DNA of 64,000 nucleotides from Eubacterium sp. (lineage in GTDB: Bacteria > Bacillota > Clostridia > Lachnospirales > Lachnospiraceae). The notes beneath the pieces are model-generated. The model searched no databases. It worked only from the letters and a program-made list of their open reading frames with translations, and was not told where the DNA came from. The position numbers and the translations under genes were made by a program. The number at the start of each line of letters is the position of its first letter. Position 1 is the first letter of the stretch. Shown here piece after piece: positions 8,746 to 16,397 of this stretch. The stretch is taken from NCBI GenBank assembly GCA_017420535.1, contig JAFOIV010000090.1, positions 1 to 64,000 on the forward strand, in the 5' to 3' direction.

Positions 8746-8923
8746 AGCTTTGTGGTACTTAACGGTAACTATGCTCTTGAGGCGGGGCTTTCAGCAGCAA
8801 AGGATGCTATCGCTTATGAAACTTCTGATTCAGATGCAGCTAAGACATACGTTAACCTTATCGCTGTAAAAGAGGGAAACGTGTGAGATTCAAATTCTGG
8901 CGCGATTCAAAAATAATCTAATG
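8743..8923 (+). pseudogene. metQ: metQ remnant (methionine-binding lipoprotein fragment)
   Basis: In the frame starting 8743, VVLNGNYALEAGLSAAKDA and YVNLIAVKEGNV match the C-terminal third of MetQ-type NlpA lipoproteins. The frame stops at 8884-8886; the following bases in another frame (EIQILARFKNNL) resemble the next MetQ helix, so there is a small frameshift too. The signal peptide and most of the binding domain are absent. Identification is from family memory of this motif and the metN-metI-metQ order. Confidence 0.65.
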
Positions 8924-8980
8924 ACAAAAATGTTTTATGTGTTAGAATTAATCCCAAAGGCTATGCAGGGAAAGGAAAGT

Positions 8981-10081
8981 ATGACGATGGATATTGTTTG
9001 GACAGCTTTGGCAATTTTTTTAGGACCATTTTCAGGTTTTTTTATTTCTTTTATTGTACTTGATCTGGTCAGTCTTATCAGGGGAAAATTACATGGTTAT
9101 TATGTGCGTGGTTTTTCATTTTTAGGGATTAATTATACTCGTGTAATCCAGGAGGAAGAATTTGCAAAAAGAAAGGTAGAATTTTCATTAATCCCTAAAA
9201 TTTTCATGACTCAAAAACTTCCGATGGATACAAAGAAGGATGGGATACATGAGAAGATAAATGCTTTCTTTTTACTGGGGATTAATCTTTTGATTTCTGC
9301 ATTAATCTTTTACTACGTTATTATTCCGGTGATGGGGGGGAAAACAGAGTTTGGGATAGAAAGAGATGAATATGTAAATGTGGTTTTATATCCTGCTATA
9401 ATCATTGGTATGCTGGTTATATTTAGCATTTTTTATCTTTCTACAGTTTTTCATGTAACGAGTGGAGAGAATTCATTACTTAGTAGAGAATATTGCGACG
9501 AAATGAAAAAACTTCGCAACGGGTTTAGCTTTGACTATCTTAGTGTTGCACCTGAAAGAGTTTGTGGGGTGGAGGCAATCGATGGTATAAAAATAGCATA
9601 TCTAACTATGTGTTTTTGTAAGGCTTTGTATATAAAAGATACAAATCAGATGGATGGAACAGTAAGATTTCTTGAGTATCTCCTGTCAAAAAATACTAGT
9701 GATGTAACAAAGATGAGCTGTAATGAAAGTTATATAGGGGCTTATTACGCTGTCCTGCTTTATTATTCATATATTTGTCCCGAAGAAAAAGCAACTCGAT
9801 ATTATGATGATATTAAAGAATCAATCGAGGCTGATACTGATTATAATGCAAGGGTTATTTTGGCTTTTTATAATCGAAATATTCTTGGGCGTTCGGACGT
9901 GGCAGCAAGGTTTATAAATCAGGCAAAAGAGCACCTTATGGTTGCAGATGAAAGAAAGTTTGTTCACGCACATCAGGAATTATACAGGGAGCTTATAAAT
10001 GAGTTTGAAAACTACTCAGATACTGTTGATCAGATGTCACAATCTGTAATAAAAGAGGTGTTCTCGGAGAAATATAGATAA
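8981..10081 (+). CDS. membrane protein, possibly degenerate M50-like peptidase relative
   Basis: About 366 residues, unknown function. Hydrophobic segments at the N-terminus, near residues 95-120 and 130-160; the C-terminal ~190 residues are soluble, helical and TPR-like. I favour the start at 8981 (or 8987) because AAAGGAAAG stands just before it; the frame also opens at 8921. The layout (first helix, GYYVRGFSFLGINY, basic strand, then FSL) recalls M50-type membrane proteases of clostridia, where HExxH would sit in the first helix, but here that position reads LDLVS, so it would be inactive. That relation is inference. Starts right behind the met remnants and precedes a DUF5984-like gene. 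Confidence 0.55.
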   Translation: MTMDIVWTALAIFLGPFSGFFISFIVLDLVSLIRGKLHGYYVRGFSFLGINYTRVIQEEEFAKRKVEFSLIPKIFMTQKLPMDTKKDGIHEKINAFFLLGINLLISALIFYYVIIPVMGGKTEFGIERDEYVNVVLYPAIIIGMLVIFSIFYLSTVFHVTSGENSLLSREYCDEMKKLRNGFSFDYLSVAPERVCGVEAIDGIKIAYLTMCFCKALYIKDTNQMDGTVRFLEYLLSKNTSDVTKMSCNESYIGAYYAVLLYYSYICPEEKATRYYDDIKESIEADTDYNARVILAFYNRNILGRSDVAARFINQAKEHLMVADERKFVHAHQELYRELINEFENYSDTVDQMSQSVIKEVFSEKYR

Positions 10082-10121
10082 TACGCGGAGTTTTAATATG
10101 TAAAGGAGTTAAGAAAAATAT

Positions 10122-10925
10122 ATGTTTAGGATAAATCATATTTTAAAGAAGCCGGATGAAATAGTTCCCTGGGGCGGTGAGAATAAATCTTTGCATTGGT
10201 ATGGGCTTACGGATGGGCTCCTGTGGATAGAAGTCGGAGACAGCGTAATATATGAATACACCGAAACACATGATGATGAAATGGGTAAGCCTATTATTTA
10301 TAACGATTATCAGCTTAGTAGATTTATGGAAGATTTTTTTGGTATATTACCATTTGTTGCTGAGTCGGTTCCTGATTATCTATACAAGGATATTGAATTG
10401 TTTTATGAGAGAATGAATAAGTGGGATTTGCTCCATTATGATCTCAGTGATGAAGAATATAATGAGTTTTATTTTGGTATATATGGAGAGTTGGATAATC
10501 CGATTTTTCTTAGAAAATTTGATTCAGGCCACTTAATTGGTGGACCGGATATTGGATGCGTAAGGCATGAGGATAAGATTAAAATATACTGGAGAAGTTG
10601 TGAAGATGAAAACAAAAAAAGCTTATGGACATCTCCTCAAGGCGTATATGAGATGGATTATGAGGAATTTGTAAATGAAGTTTTCCGCTTCTATAATGCT
10701 TTTTTTAAAGATATGGATAAGCAGGTCGAGAATGTAAAGAATAATGGAATCCCGGGAGTTTATGTAGATATAGAAGCTTTATGTCGTGAAAATGAAACAA
10801 GGAAAGATTCATTTAAACAAAAAATTGATATGCTAAAATCAGAACAAAAAGGTGAGACGGATTGGGACAAGAATAGAAAGCTATATAAAAAAATGCTTGA
10901 TGAAAATGCTGACGAAAAAATATAA
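10122..10925 (+). CDS. DUF5984-like protein of unknown function
   Basis: 267-residue soluble acidic protein. Its N-terminus (PDEIVPWG, LHWYGLTDGLLWIEVGD, EYTE) resembles the DUF5984 family as I remember it, a group of unknown function often seen singly in accessory regions. The middle has many aromatic and acidic residues (FYERMNKWDLLHYDLSDEEY), and the last 60 residues are charged and helical. Ribosome site AAAGGAG precedes ATG at 10122. Forty bases separate it from the membrane protein upstream, and a terminator follows, so the two may form one unit. No catalytic motif is recognisable. Confidence 0.6.
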   Translation: MFRINHILKKPDEIVPWGGENKSLHWYGLTDGLLWIEVGDSVIYEYTETHDDEMGKPIIYNDYQLSRFMEDFFGILPFVAESVPDYLYKDIELFYERMNKWDLLHYDLSDEEYNEFYFGIYGELDNPIFLRKFDSGHLIGGPDIGCVRHEDKIKIYWRSCEDENKKSLWTSPQGVYEMDYEEFVNEVFRFYNAFFKDMDKQVENVKNNGIPGVYVDIEALCRENETRKDSFKQKIDMLKSEQKGETDWDKNRKLYKKMLDENADEKI

Positions 10926-11274
10926 TTCATATAAATTCAGCTCAGGATCAGTGCAACTGGGGAATATGTAATAATAGGGACAAAGTCAGGGAAATCCCAT
11001 AAATAGTGGCTTCATGACCTTTGTCCCTTTGTTTTTTAGCGCGTTTTTTAGGTTATTGGGAGTGTTTTTTTCTACAATCAATTGTTTTGGTTATAGGCCG
11101 TGATCAAAGCAAAATCTAGGGGAGGATAATAACTATTCCTACTTCCGGAGTATGTACTTAGGTTGATGTGGTATAAGGCAGCTATTGAGAAGAAAATATC
11201 AGTGTCAGATGAACAATAGACTTTTTTTGTATGAAAGCATTAACGTTGATGTTTGTAGAAGGAGAAACGAATAA
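10926..11274 (+). other. non-coding stretch with one terminator
   Basis: No convincing ORF. It contains the terminator at 10976-11037 and then about 230 bases without recognised signals except a GAAGGAG at 11258-11264, which may once have served the truncated gene at 11275. Confidence 0.5.
10976..11037 (+). terminator. intrinsic terminator after DUF5984-like gene
   Basis: AGGGACAAAGTCA pairs with TGACCTTTGTCCCT (one bulge), a 30-base loop, then TTTGTTTTTT. Confidence 0.7.
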
Positions 11275-11658
11275 TTGAATGATATATTTGATGTATGGAA
11301 AACAGAGGGGTTACCAGAACCGACTATCGAAGAGCAATTTGGAGCGGATGTGCCGGATAGAACTACACTTATTCTACCGTTGTTGATAGATAATCAAGAC
11401 GACCTGATAAAGGGTCCTGAAAAAGGTCCTAAAAAAGGTCCTGAAAATAAGACTGACGAAATCAAAAAAAGAAGAACAGATGTATTTGATTTGTTAAAAT
11501 CAGATTTGAAACTTTCTAAACCGAAGATTGCTAAAACTTTGGATCTTACTGAAAGACAGGTTAAAGATGTTTTTGATTATCTAGTAAATAATGGTTATAT
11601 ACATCATGAAGGACCTGCAAAGGGTGGAAAATGGGTTATAGATCGGGATTTTGAATAA
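11275..11658 (+). pseudogene. C-terminal remnant of an AlbA_2/AAA_4-type ATP-binding regulator
   Basis: 127-codon frame opening on TTG with a stop codon directly before it. Its first residues (DIFDVWKTEGLPEPTIEEQF, then TLILPLL) match the C-terminal end of AlbA_2 (Schlafen-like, AAA_4) putative transcriptional regulators, where this segment follows a large ATP-binding region missing here. Next come a 12-base tandem repeat encoding KGPE-KGPK-KGPE and a winged-helix domain (LKLSKPKIAKTLDLTERQVKD, GYIHHEGPAKGGKW). It could still be expressed as a small DNA-binding protein, since GAAGGAG stands 10 bases before the TTG, but a 5'-truncated gene is simpler. Confidence 0.6.
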
Positions 11659-11685
11659 TATCCCAATAAGAATAGAAAAGTACCT

Positions 11686-11740
11686 ATTACTCACGACTTA
11701 CTCACGATTAAAAGTTAGTCGTGAGTAAGTCGTGAGTGAT
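11686..11740. repeat. 22-bp inverted repeat, strong hairpin
   Basis: Arms 11686-11707 and 11719-11740 match at 21 of 22 positions around an 11-base loop. Each arm itself contains ACTCACGA twice. No T run follows, so it is not an ordinary terminator. Confidence 0.75.
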
Positions 11741-11781
11741 GCCTGATCTTCGACTAAGATCGGTTTGGAAAATAATATAAG

Positions 11782-11823
11782 AGCTCCTTAATAGATAAAT
11801 ATATAGAGTTAAGTTAAGGAGCT
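11782..11823. repeat. 10-bp inverted repeat
   Basis: AGCTCCTTAA (11782-11791) and TTAAGGAGCT (11814-11823), 22 bases apart. No T run after it. Confidence 0.5.
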
Positions 11824-11910
11824 TCAATATTCGAATTAATATGTTTTATATTGTATATTTATTGTAGATAATCAGCCCCAAAGGTATTCTGGATAAGGAT
11901 TGGGGCTGGA

Positions 11911-12078
11911 TATAAGCCTTCCTTCATTTCAAATAACCATACAAACGGAGTGAAGGTGATGACAACAATAGAGGACGAGCTTAGAAAATGTGAGTCCTTT
12001 GTTTTTAGTGTTGCATTTTTTACTCTTGGTGGTATTACTCCGCTTCTTCAGACACTTAAGGAACTTGAAGAAAAAAAG
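11911..12078 (+). pseudogene. diverged duplicate of the helicase gene's 5' end
   Basis: 168 bases align without gaps to 12461-12628, inside the helicase gene: YKPSFISN, HTNGVKVMTTIEDELRKCES, FVFSVAF, TLGGITPLLQTLKELEEK. About 20 differences, mainly at third codon positions, show that the copies evolved as coding sequence before this one was cut. It breaks at 12078, where the frame continues with unrelated residues to 12264, and nothing before 11911 matches the helicase N-terminus. Likely the leftover of a second helicase gene of the same family. Confidence 0.85.
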
Positions 12079-12288
12079 ATGACCAATGATATAATTAGAG
12101 AAATTGTTACTTTATTATATACACATAAAGAATTAGTAAGTAGTGAAGGAGTTCATAAAGGTTTCCAGAAGGGTAGTATAAATGAACACGAAAAAACGGA
12201 AACGTTTCGCAAGAGCGATGTGTGGTTTACCATACATGGCTCTATTTGTTTGATGTTATTATGATTATATATAGAACTATAGGTGCAT

Positions 12289-12322
12289 AAGAGCAGTCTG
12301 AAAAGGCTGTTCTTTCTTTTTT
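12289..12322 (+). terminator. intrinsic terminator upstream of helicase operon
   Basis: AAGAGCAG and CTGTTCTT form the stem (with GU extension), followed by TCTTTTTT. Confidence 0.65.
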
Positions 12323-12362
12323 GATATCGCTTTTTATGTTATATTGAAATCATATCAAAAAA
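12317..12362. promoter_or_regulatory. inverted repeat in the helicase promoter region
   Basis: TTTTTTGATAT (12317-12327) and ATATCAAAAAA (12352-12362), perfect 11-bp arms 24 bases apart, enclosing a TATATT (12340-12345) that may be the -10 box. A possible operator just ahead of the start at 12383. Confidence 0.35.
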
Positions 12363-12382
12363 GAATGAGGTAATCATCTTAT

Positions 12383-15300
12383 ATGAACAACTGTATTGAT
12401 AAAATAAAATCTGGTGCAACGACTGCTTTTATAGATTCGACATATAAATCCAATGCAGCATATAAGCCTTCCTTCATTTCAAATGACCATACAAACGGAG
12501 TGAAGGTGATGACTACGATAGAGGATGAACTACGTAAATGTGAGTCCTTTGTTTTTAGTGTTGCATTTATCACTCTTGGTGGAATAACTCCACTTCTTCA
12601 GACACTGAAAGAACTTGAAGAGAAAGGGATTCCAGGCAGGGTTCTTACTACAGATTACAATAATTTTACAGATCCTAAGGCTTTGGATAAGCTGGCGGAA
12701 CTTAAGAATATAGAACTCCGGATGTATAGAGAAGAAGCTGTGCCATTTGAAGCATATGAAACTGCTGATGGTGAAAAGACAGCAGTAGATACTGAGAGAA
12801 TAGGCTTTCATACAAAGGGTTATATATTCAAAAATGATGGCACATTTACAATTCTTATTGGTTCTTCAAATATGACTCAGAAGGCCCTTTCAGTTAATAA
12901 GGAATGGAATACAAAAGTTATTTCAACTGCTGAAGGAGAAATGTACCAAACTGTAAGTGGTGCATTTGATAAGCTTTGGAATGATAGAAGTCATACTAGG
13001 ACCTATGAGGAATTTATAGATGAATATAGGACAAAATATGAAACTATAAAGAGACAGAGAAAGATAGCTCTTGAAGCTGCTAAAAATGCAGTAGAAGTGG
13101 ATGCAAATAGTAGCGAGGGAAATAGCCAAAATAAAGGGGTTATATCTCTTGAGCAATATAGGTTAAAACCAAACTCCATGCAGGTAGACTTTATCAACAA
13201 CCTGAGCAAGCTGATTGATGATGGTGAGGACAAAGCTTTACTAATCAGTGCAACTGGGACGGGAAAAACTTATGCTTCTGCCTTCGGTGTACGTGATGCT
13301 CTTAATAAAATAGGAGCAAATGAACGTGTTCTTTTTGTTGTGCATAGAGAGCAGATCGCAAAACAGGCTATGAAGTCTTACAAAATGGTATTTGGAAATA
13401 CAAGAAAGTTTGGACTTCTCTCTGGAAATAATAAGGATATGGAAGCTGATTTCCTTTTTGCAACTATGCAAATGATGGCAAAAGAGGAAGTAATGCAGCA
13501 GTATGAAAAGAATCATTTTCAAACGATCATAATTGATGAGGCACATAGATCCGGTGCGAACAGCTATCAGAAAATAATGGATTACTTCAAACCAATGTTC
13601 TGGCTGGGAATGACTGCATCTCCGGAAAGAACCGATGATTTTGATGTTTTTGCAACATTTGATCATAACATAGCATTGGAAATCAGGCTTCAGCAGGCAA
13701 TGGAGGAGGACCTGTTATGTCCATTCCATTACTTTGGAATAACTGATTTTACGATAGATGGGGAAGCTATTGATGAAAAAACCATGTTTAATAAGCTGGT
13801 TTCAGATACAAGAGTTGACTACATAATAAAGCAGATAAAATACTACGGCTATTCGGGAGATAGAGTAAAGGGGTTAGTATTCTGTAGTTCCAAAAATGAG
13901 GCTATAAAGCTTAGCGAAATTTTTAATACTAGAGGATATAGAACTACAGCTTTAACTGGTGATGATAGTCAGGAAAAGAGAGAACGTGCAATTGAACAAC
14001 TGACAAAAGATGATGGGGATGATTATCTTGATTACATCTTTACGGTAGATATTTTTAACGAAGGTGTTGATATTCCTGAGATCAATCAGGTAATTATGCT
14101 TCGTCCTACGGAGTCACCTATAGTATTTGTACAACAGCTGGGTCGAGGACTCAGAAATTCAACAGACAAGGAGTTTGTTGTTATCCTGGATTTTATCGGT
14201 AATTACAAGAATAACTTTATGATCCCGATCGCACTTTCAGGAGATCGTACCTACAACAAAGATAATATTCGTCGTTATGTAGCAGAAGGAGAGAAAGTTA
14301 TTCCGGGAGCTTCAACAATACACTTTGATGAAATCTCAAAGAAGAAAATATATGCAGCAATTGATTCTGCCAACTTCAGCGATGTAAAACTTATCAAAGA
14401 GAACTATAAAAACCTGAAGAACAAGTTGGGAAGAATTCCTAAGCTGATGGACTTTGACAGGTATGGCGAGATGGATGTATTCCGGATCTTTGATAATAAT
14501 ACTCTTGGCTCATATTATAAGTTCCTTGTAAAATATGAGAATGATTATAAGATCAGACTTTCGGAAGATGAAGAGAAAGCGGTTGAGTTTATTTCAAAGA
14601 AGCTTGCGAATGGAAAACGAATTCATGAGTTAGAGCTTTTATCTCGAATGCTGGAATACAAAACAGGCTTGATAAGCGGACTTAAATCAGTGTTGAAGAA
14701 TAGATACTCGAAGGAGTGTACAACGAAGGAAATAAAGAGTGTTATTAACGTTATGACAAATGAATTTCCATCTGGTTCAGGAAAGAAGACATATGATATG
14801 TGTGTGTTTATTGAGAAAGATAATGATGGTGACTATAAGATAAGTCAAAGATATCAGTCTATGCTGAACCACAAGGAGTTTTATGACATAGTTAAAGAAT
14901 TAGTTGAGTTTGGCAGATACAGATATCAGAGAGATTATAGTAAGAATTACAGAGATACAGAATTAGTTCTGTATCAGAAATACACTTATGAGGATGCCTG
15001 CAGATTGCTTAACTGGGAGCATAATGAAGTGCCTCTCAATATCGGTGGCTACAAATTTGATAAGGAAACTAACACTTTTCCGGTATTTATAAATTATGAT
15101 AAAGCCGAAGATATACAGGATACAATAAAGTATGAGGATCATTTTGTTTCAAGAGATTCTCTTATAGCTATTTCAAAACAGAGTAGAACTGTAGAATCTG
15201 AAGATGTACAGAATTTTATTCACGCAGTTGAACGTGGAATTTCGGTTGAGCTCTTTGTACGTAAGAATAAAGATGATAAGGCATCGAAAGAATTCTATTA

Positions 15301-15436
15301 TCTTGGCAGAATGAAAGCAACAGGAGATACAACTGAATTTGTTATGGCAAATACAGATAAAACTGCTGTTGAAATAGGATGGAAGCTGGATACGCCGGTC
15401 AGGGAAGATATATACGAATATATTGTTAATGGATAG
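12383..15436 (+). CDS. PLD-nuclease / SF2 helicase / DUF3427 protein
   Basis: 1017-residue three-part DNA enzyme. The N-terminal ~220 residues are a phospholipase-D-type nuclease domain with one HxK site (HTKGYIF, His ~143, followed by IGSSNMT). Residues ~265-650 are a superfamily II helicase: SATGTGKT (288-295), DEAHR (385), TASPERTD, and motif VI QLGRGLR (585). The rest matches the DUF3427 C-terminal region. PLD-helicase-DUF3427 proteins are known in many bacteria and are suspected to act in restriction-like defence or repair; none of this is shown here. Start at 12383 gives a full PLD domain, though only a weak GAGG stands before it. It heads a unit with a 69-aa protein and a NUDIX enzyme. 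Confidence 0.9.
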   Translation: MNNCIDKIKSGATTAFIDSTYKSNAAYKPSFISNDHTNGVKVMTTIEDELRKCESFVFSVAFITLGGITPLLQTLKELEEKGIPGRVLTTDYNNFTDPKALDKLAELKNIELRMYREEAVPFEAYETADGEKTAVDTERIGFHTKGYIFKNDGTFTILIGSSNMTQKALSVNKEWNTKVISTAEGEMYQTVSGAFDKLWNDRSHTRTYEEFIDEYRTKYETIKRQRKIALEAAKNAVEVDANSSEGNSQNKGVISLEQYRLKPNSMQVDFINNLSKLIDDGEDKALLISATGTGKTYASAFGVRDALNKIGANERVLFVVHREQIAKQAMKSYKMVFGNTRKFGLLSGNNKDMEADFLFATMQMMAKEEVMQQYEKNHFQTIIIDEAHRSGANSYQKIMDYFKPMFWLGMTASPERTDDFDVFATFDHNIALEIRLQQAMEEDLLCPFHYFGITDFTIDGEAIDEKTMFNKLVSDTRVDYIIKQIKYYGYSGDRVKGLVFCSSKNEAIKLSEIFNTRGYRTTALTGDDSQEKRERAIEQLTKDDGDDYLDYIFTVDIFNEGVDIPEINQVIMLRPTESPIVFVQQLGRGLRNSTDKEFVVILDFIGNYKNNFMIPIALSGDRTYNKDNIRRYVAEGEKVIPGASTIHFDEISKKKIYAAIDSANFSDVKLIKENYKNLKNKLGRIPKLMDFDRYGEMDVFRIFDNNTLGSYYKFLVKYENDYKIRLSEDEEKAVEFISKKLANGKRIHELELLSRMLEYKTGLISGLKSVLKNRYSKECTTKEIKSVINVMTNEFPSGSGKKTYDMCVFIEKDNDGDYKISQRYQSMLNHKEFYDIVKELVEFGRYRYQRDYSKNYRDTELVLYQKYTYEDACRLLNWEHNEVPLNIGGYKFDKETNTFPVFINYDKAEDIQDTIKYEDHFVSRDSLIAISKQSRTVESEDVQNFIHAVERGISVELFVRKNKDDKASKEFYYLGRMKATGDTTEFVMANTDKTAVEIGWKLDTPVREDIYEYIVNG

Positions 15437-15454
15437 TTTTGTTGGAGGGACAAT

Positions 15455-15664
15455 TTGGCTGTTTCACCAAAAGGAAAAAGAAAACATATTTACAAAAACA
15501 AAACCTATTATTGGTCAGTTAGAAAAAACAGTGAGGGAATCCTTCGGATCCACATCATTTCCGATGATAAGAAAACCAATCTGGAAAGGTCGATGTTTGA
15601 TACGGAGCTTCCTGTGACGGGAGCTTATATTAATAAGCTATTAGATGGGGATTGTAAAAAGTGA
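15455..15664 (+). CDS. small conserved-looking protein of the helicase operon
   Basis: 69-residue basic protein starting on TTG with GGAGGG 5 bases before it. It lies 18 bases after the helicase stop and 12 bases before the NUDIX gene, so translation in series is likely. It has a beta-rich pattern (HIYKNKTYYWSVRKN, LRIHIISDDKKT) and ends in GDCKK. I do not recognise a family. An overlapping frame (15423-15617) has no ribosome site and is rejected. A small partner or regulator of the helicase is possible but unproven. Confidence 0.6.
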   Translation: MAVSPKGKRKHIYKNKTYYWSVRKNSEGILRIHIISDDKKTNLERSMFDTELPVTGAYINKLLDGDCKK

Positions 15665-15676
15665 AAGGAATATAAC

Positions 15677-16261
15677 ATGGGACGTTTTAAGATCATTGAC
15701 ATAACAGAAGCTGATTTTGGCTGCGAGGAACATTTGGATGGACCTCATGCAGTTCTTTTATTAGAAGATGGAAGAAGGTTTGAAGTAACAGAAGACTGGA
15801 TTGCGGCAAACAAGCTTGAAGAAGGAAAAGCAGTCTGGGTCAGTGAAGATGGGCATGTCAGCAAGGCTATTGAAGTTGTGGCGGCGGTAATAAGACATGG
15901 CGATAAAATTTTTGCTACCCAGCGCGGATACGGGGAATTTAAGGATATGTGGGAATTTCCCGGTGGCAAGATGGAAGCAGATGAAGAGCCTCAGTCGGCA
16001 CTTGTCAGAGAGATAAAGGAAGAGCTTGATACTGATATTAAGGTGGGAGAACTGATAAAAACAGTAGATACTGATTATCCGAATTTTCATATTACCATGC
16101 ATGTTTACTGGTGTAGTGTGTTAAGTGGTGAACTTACTCTTCTTGAACATGAAGCTGCCAAGTGGCTTAATATTGATGAAGGACTTGGAAAGGCGGTGGA
16201 TTGGCTTCCGGCAGATCTTGAAGTTGTTGATATGATATCTGGTGAAACTGAGGATATTTAA
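15677..16261 (+). CDS. NUDIX (deoxy)nucleotide pyrophosphohydrolase with N-terminal extension
   Basis: 194 residues. The C-terminal part (residues ~66-190) is a MutT/NudG-type NUDIX domain; the box starts at GGKMEADEE (residue 96) and continues to REIKEELD, with all metal-binding Glu in place. Family members hydrolyse damaged or non-standard (d)NTPs. The first ~62 residues (DITEADFGCEE, GPHAVLLLEDG, EEGKAVWV) form a small beta domain like DUF3006. Ribosome site AAAGGAA precedes ATG. Its place behind the helicase gene suggests a nucleotide-processing partner in the same pathway. Confidence 0.85.
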   Translation: MGRFKIIDITEADFGCEEHLDGPHAVLLLEDGRRFEVTEDWIAANKLEEGKAVWVSEDGHVSKAIEVVAAVIRHGDKIFATQRGYGEFKDMWEFPGGKMEADEEPQSALVREIKEELDTDIKVGELIKTVDTDYPNFHITMHVYWCSVLSGELTLLEHEAAKWLNIDEGLGKAVDWLPADLEVVDMISGETEDI

Positions 16262-16269
16262 AATGTGAT

Positions 16270-16350
16270 GGAACTTTGATCAGGCATTTGGCTGAGTTAT
16301 TAATAATGTGCTGGAGCTTTGAGCAGGCATTTAACTGTTGGAGCTTTAAG
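16270..16350 (+). repeat. imperfect 25-bp direct repeats between NUDIX and GNAT genes
   Basis: Copies at 16270-16294 and 16313-16337 share 20 or more of 25 positions (GGARCTTTGAKCAGGCATTTRRCTG); a partial third, GGAGCTTTAAG, is at 16340-16350. Confidence 0.6.
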
Positions 16351-16397
16351 AAACGATGCAGTCTGATAAGATACATTTGACATTAAGAGGAAATGAC

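Larger units (their letters stand above)
11659..12382 (+). other. non-coding, rearranged stretch
   Basis: No intact gene. Holds two large inverted repeats (11686-11740, 11782-11823), a short one (GATCTT 11745-11750 with AAGATC 11756-11761), a diverged fragment of the downstream helicase gene (11911-12078) followed by a 60-codon unrelated frame to 12264, a terminator (12289-12322) and an inverted repeat before the helicase gene. Confidence 0.6.

Noticed and set aside
7880-8869. Long frame readable as a functional MetN-MetI fusion protein
   Set aside because: It lacks Walker A, LSGGQ, the NIL domain and the permease N-terminus, and ends in out-of-frame metQ sequence; a deletion product.
10947-13258. 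15-base exact match between 10947-10961 and the helicase Walker A codons at 13244-13258
   Set aside because: In a 64-kb window about two random 15-mer matches are expected, and the flanks do not align; not evidence for another relic.
15423-15617. 64-codon frame overlapping the helicase end
   Set aside because: No ribosome site and no protein-like composition; the TTG frame at 15455 fits better.
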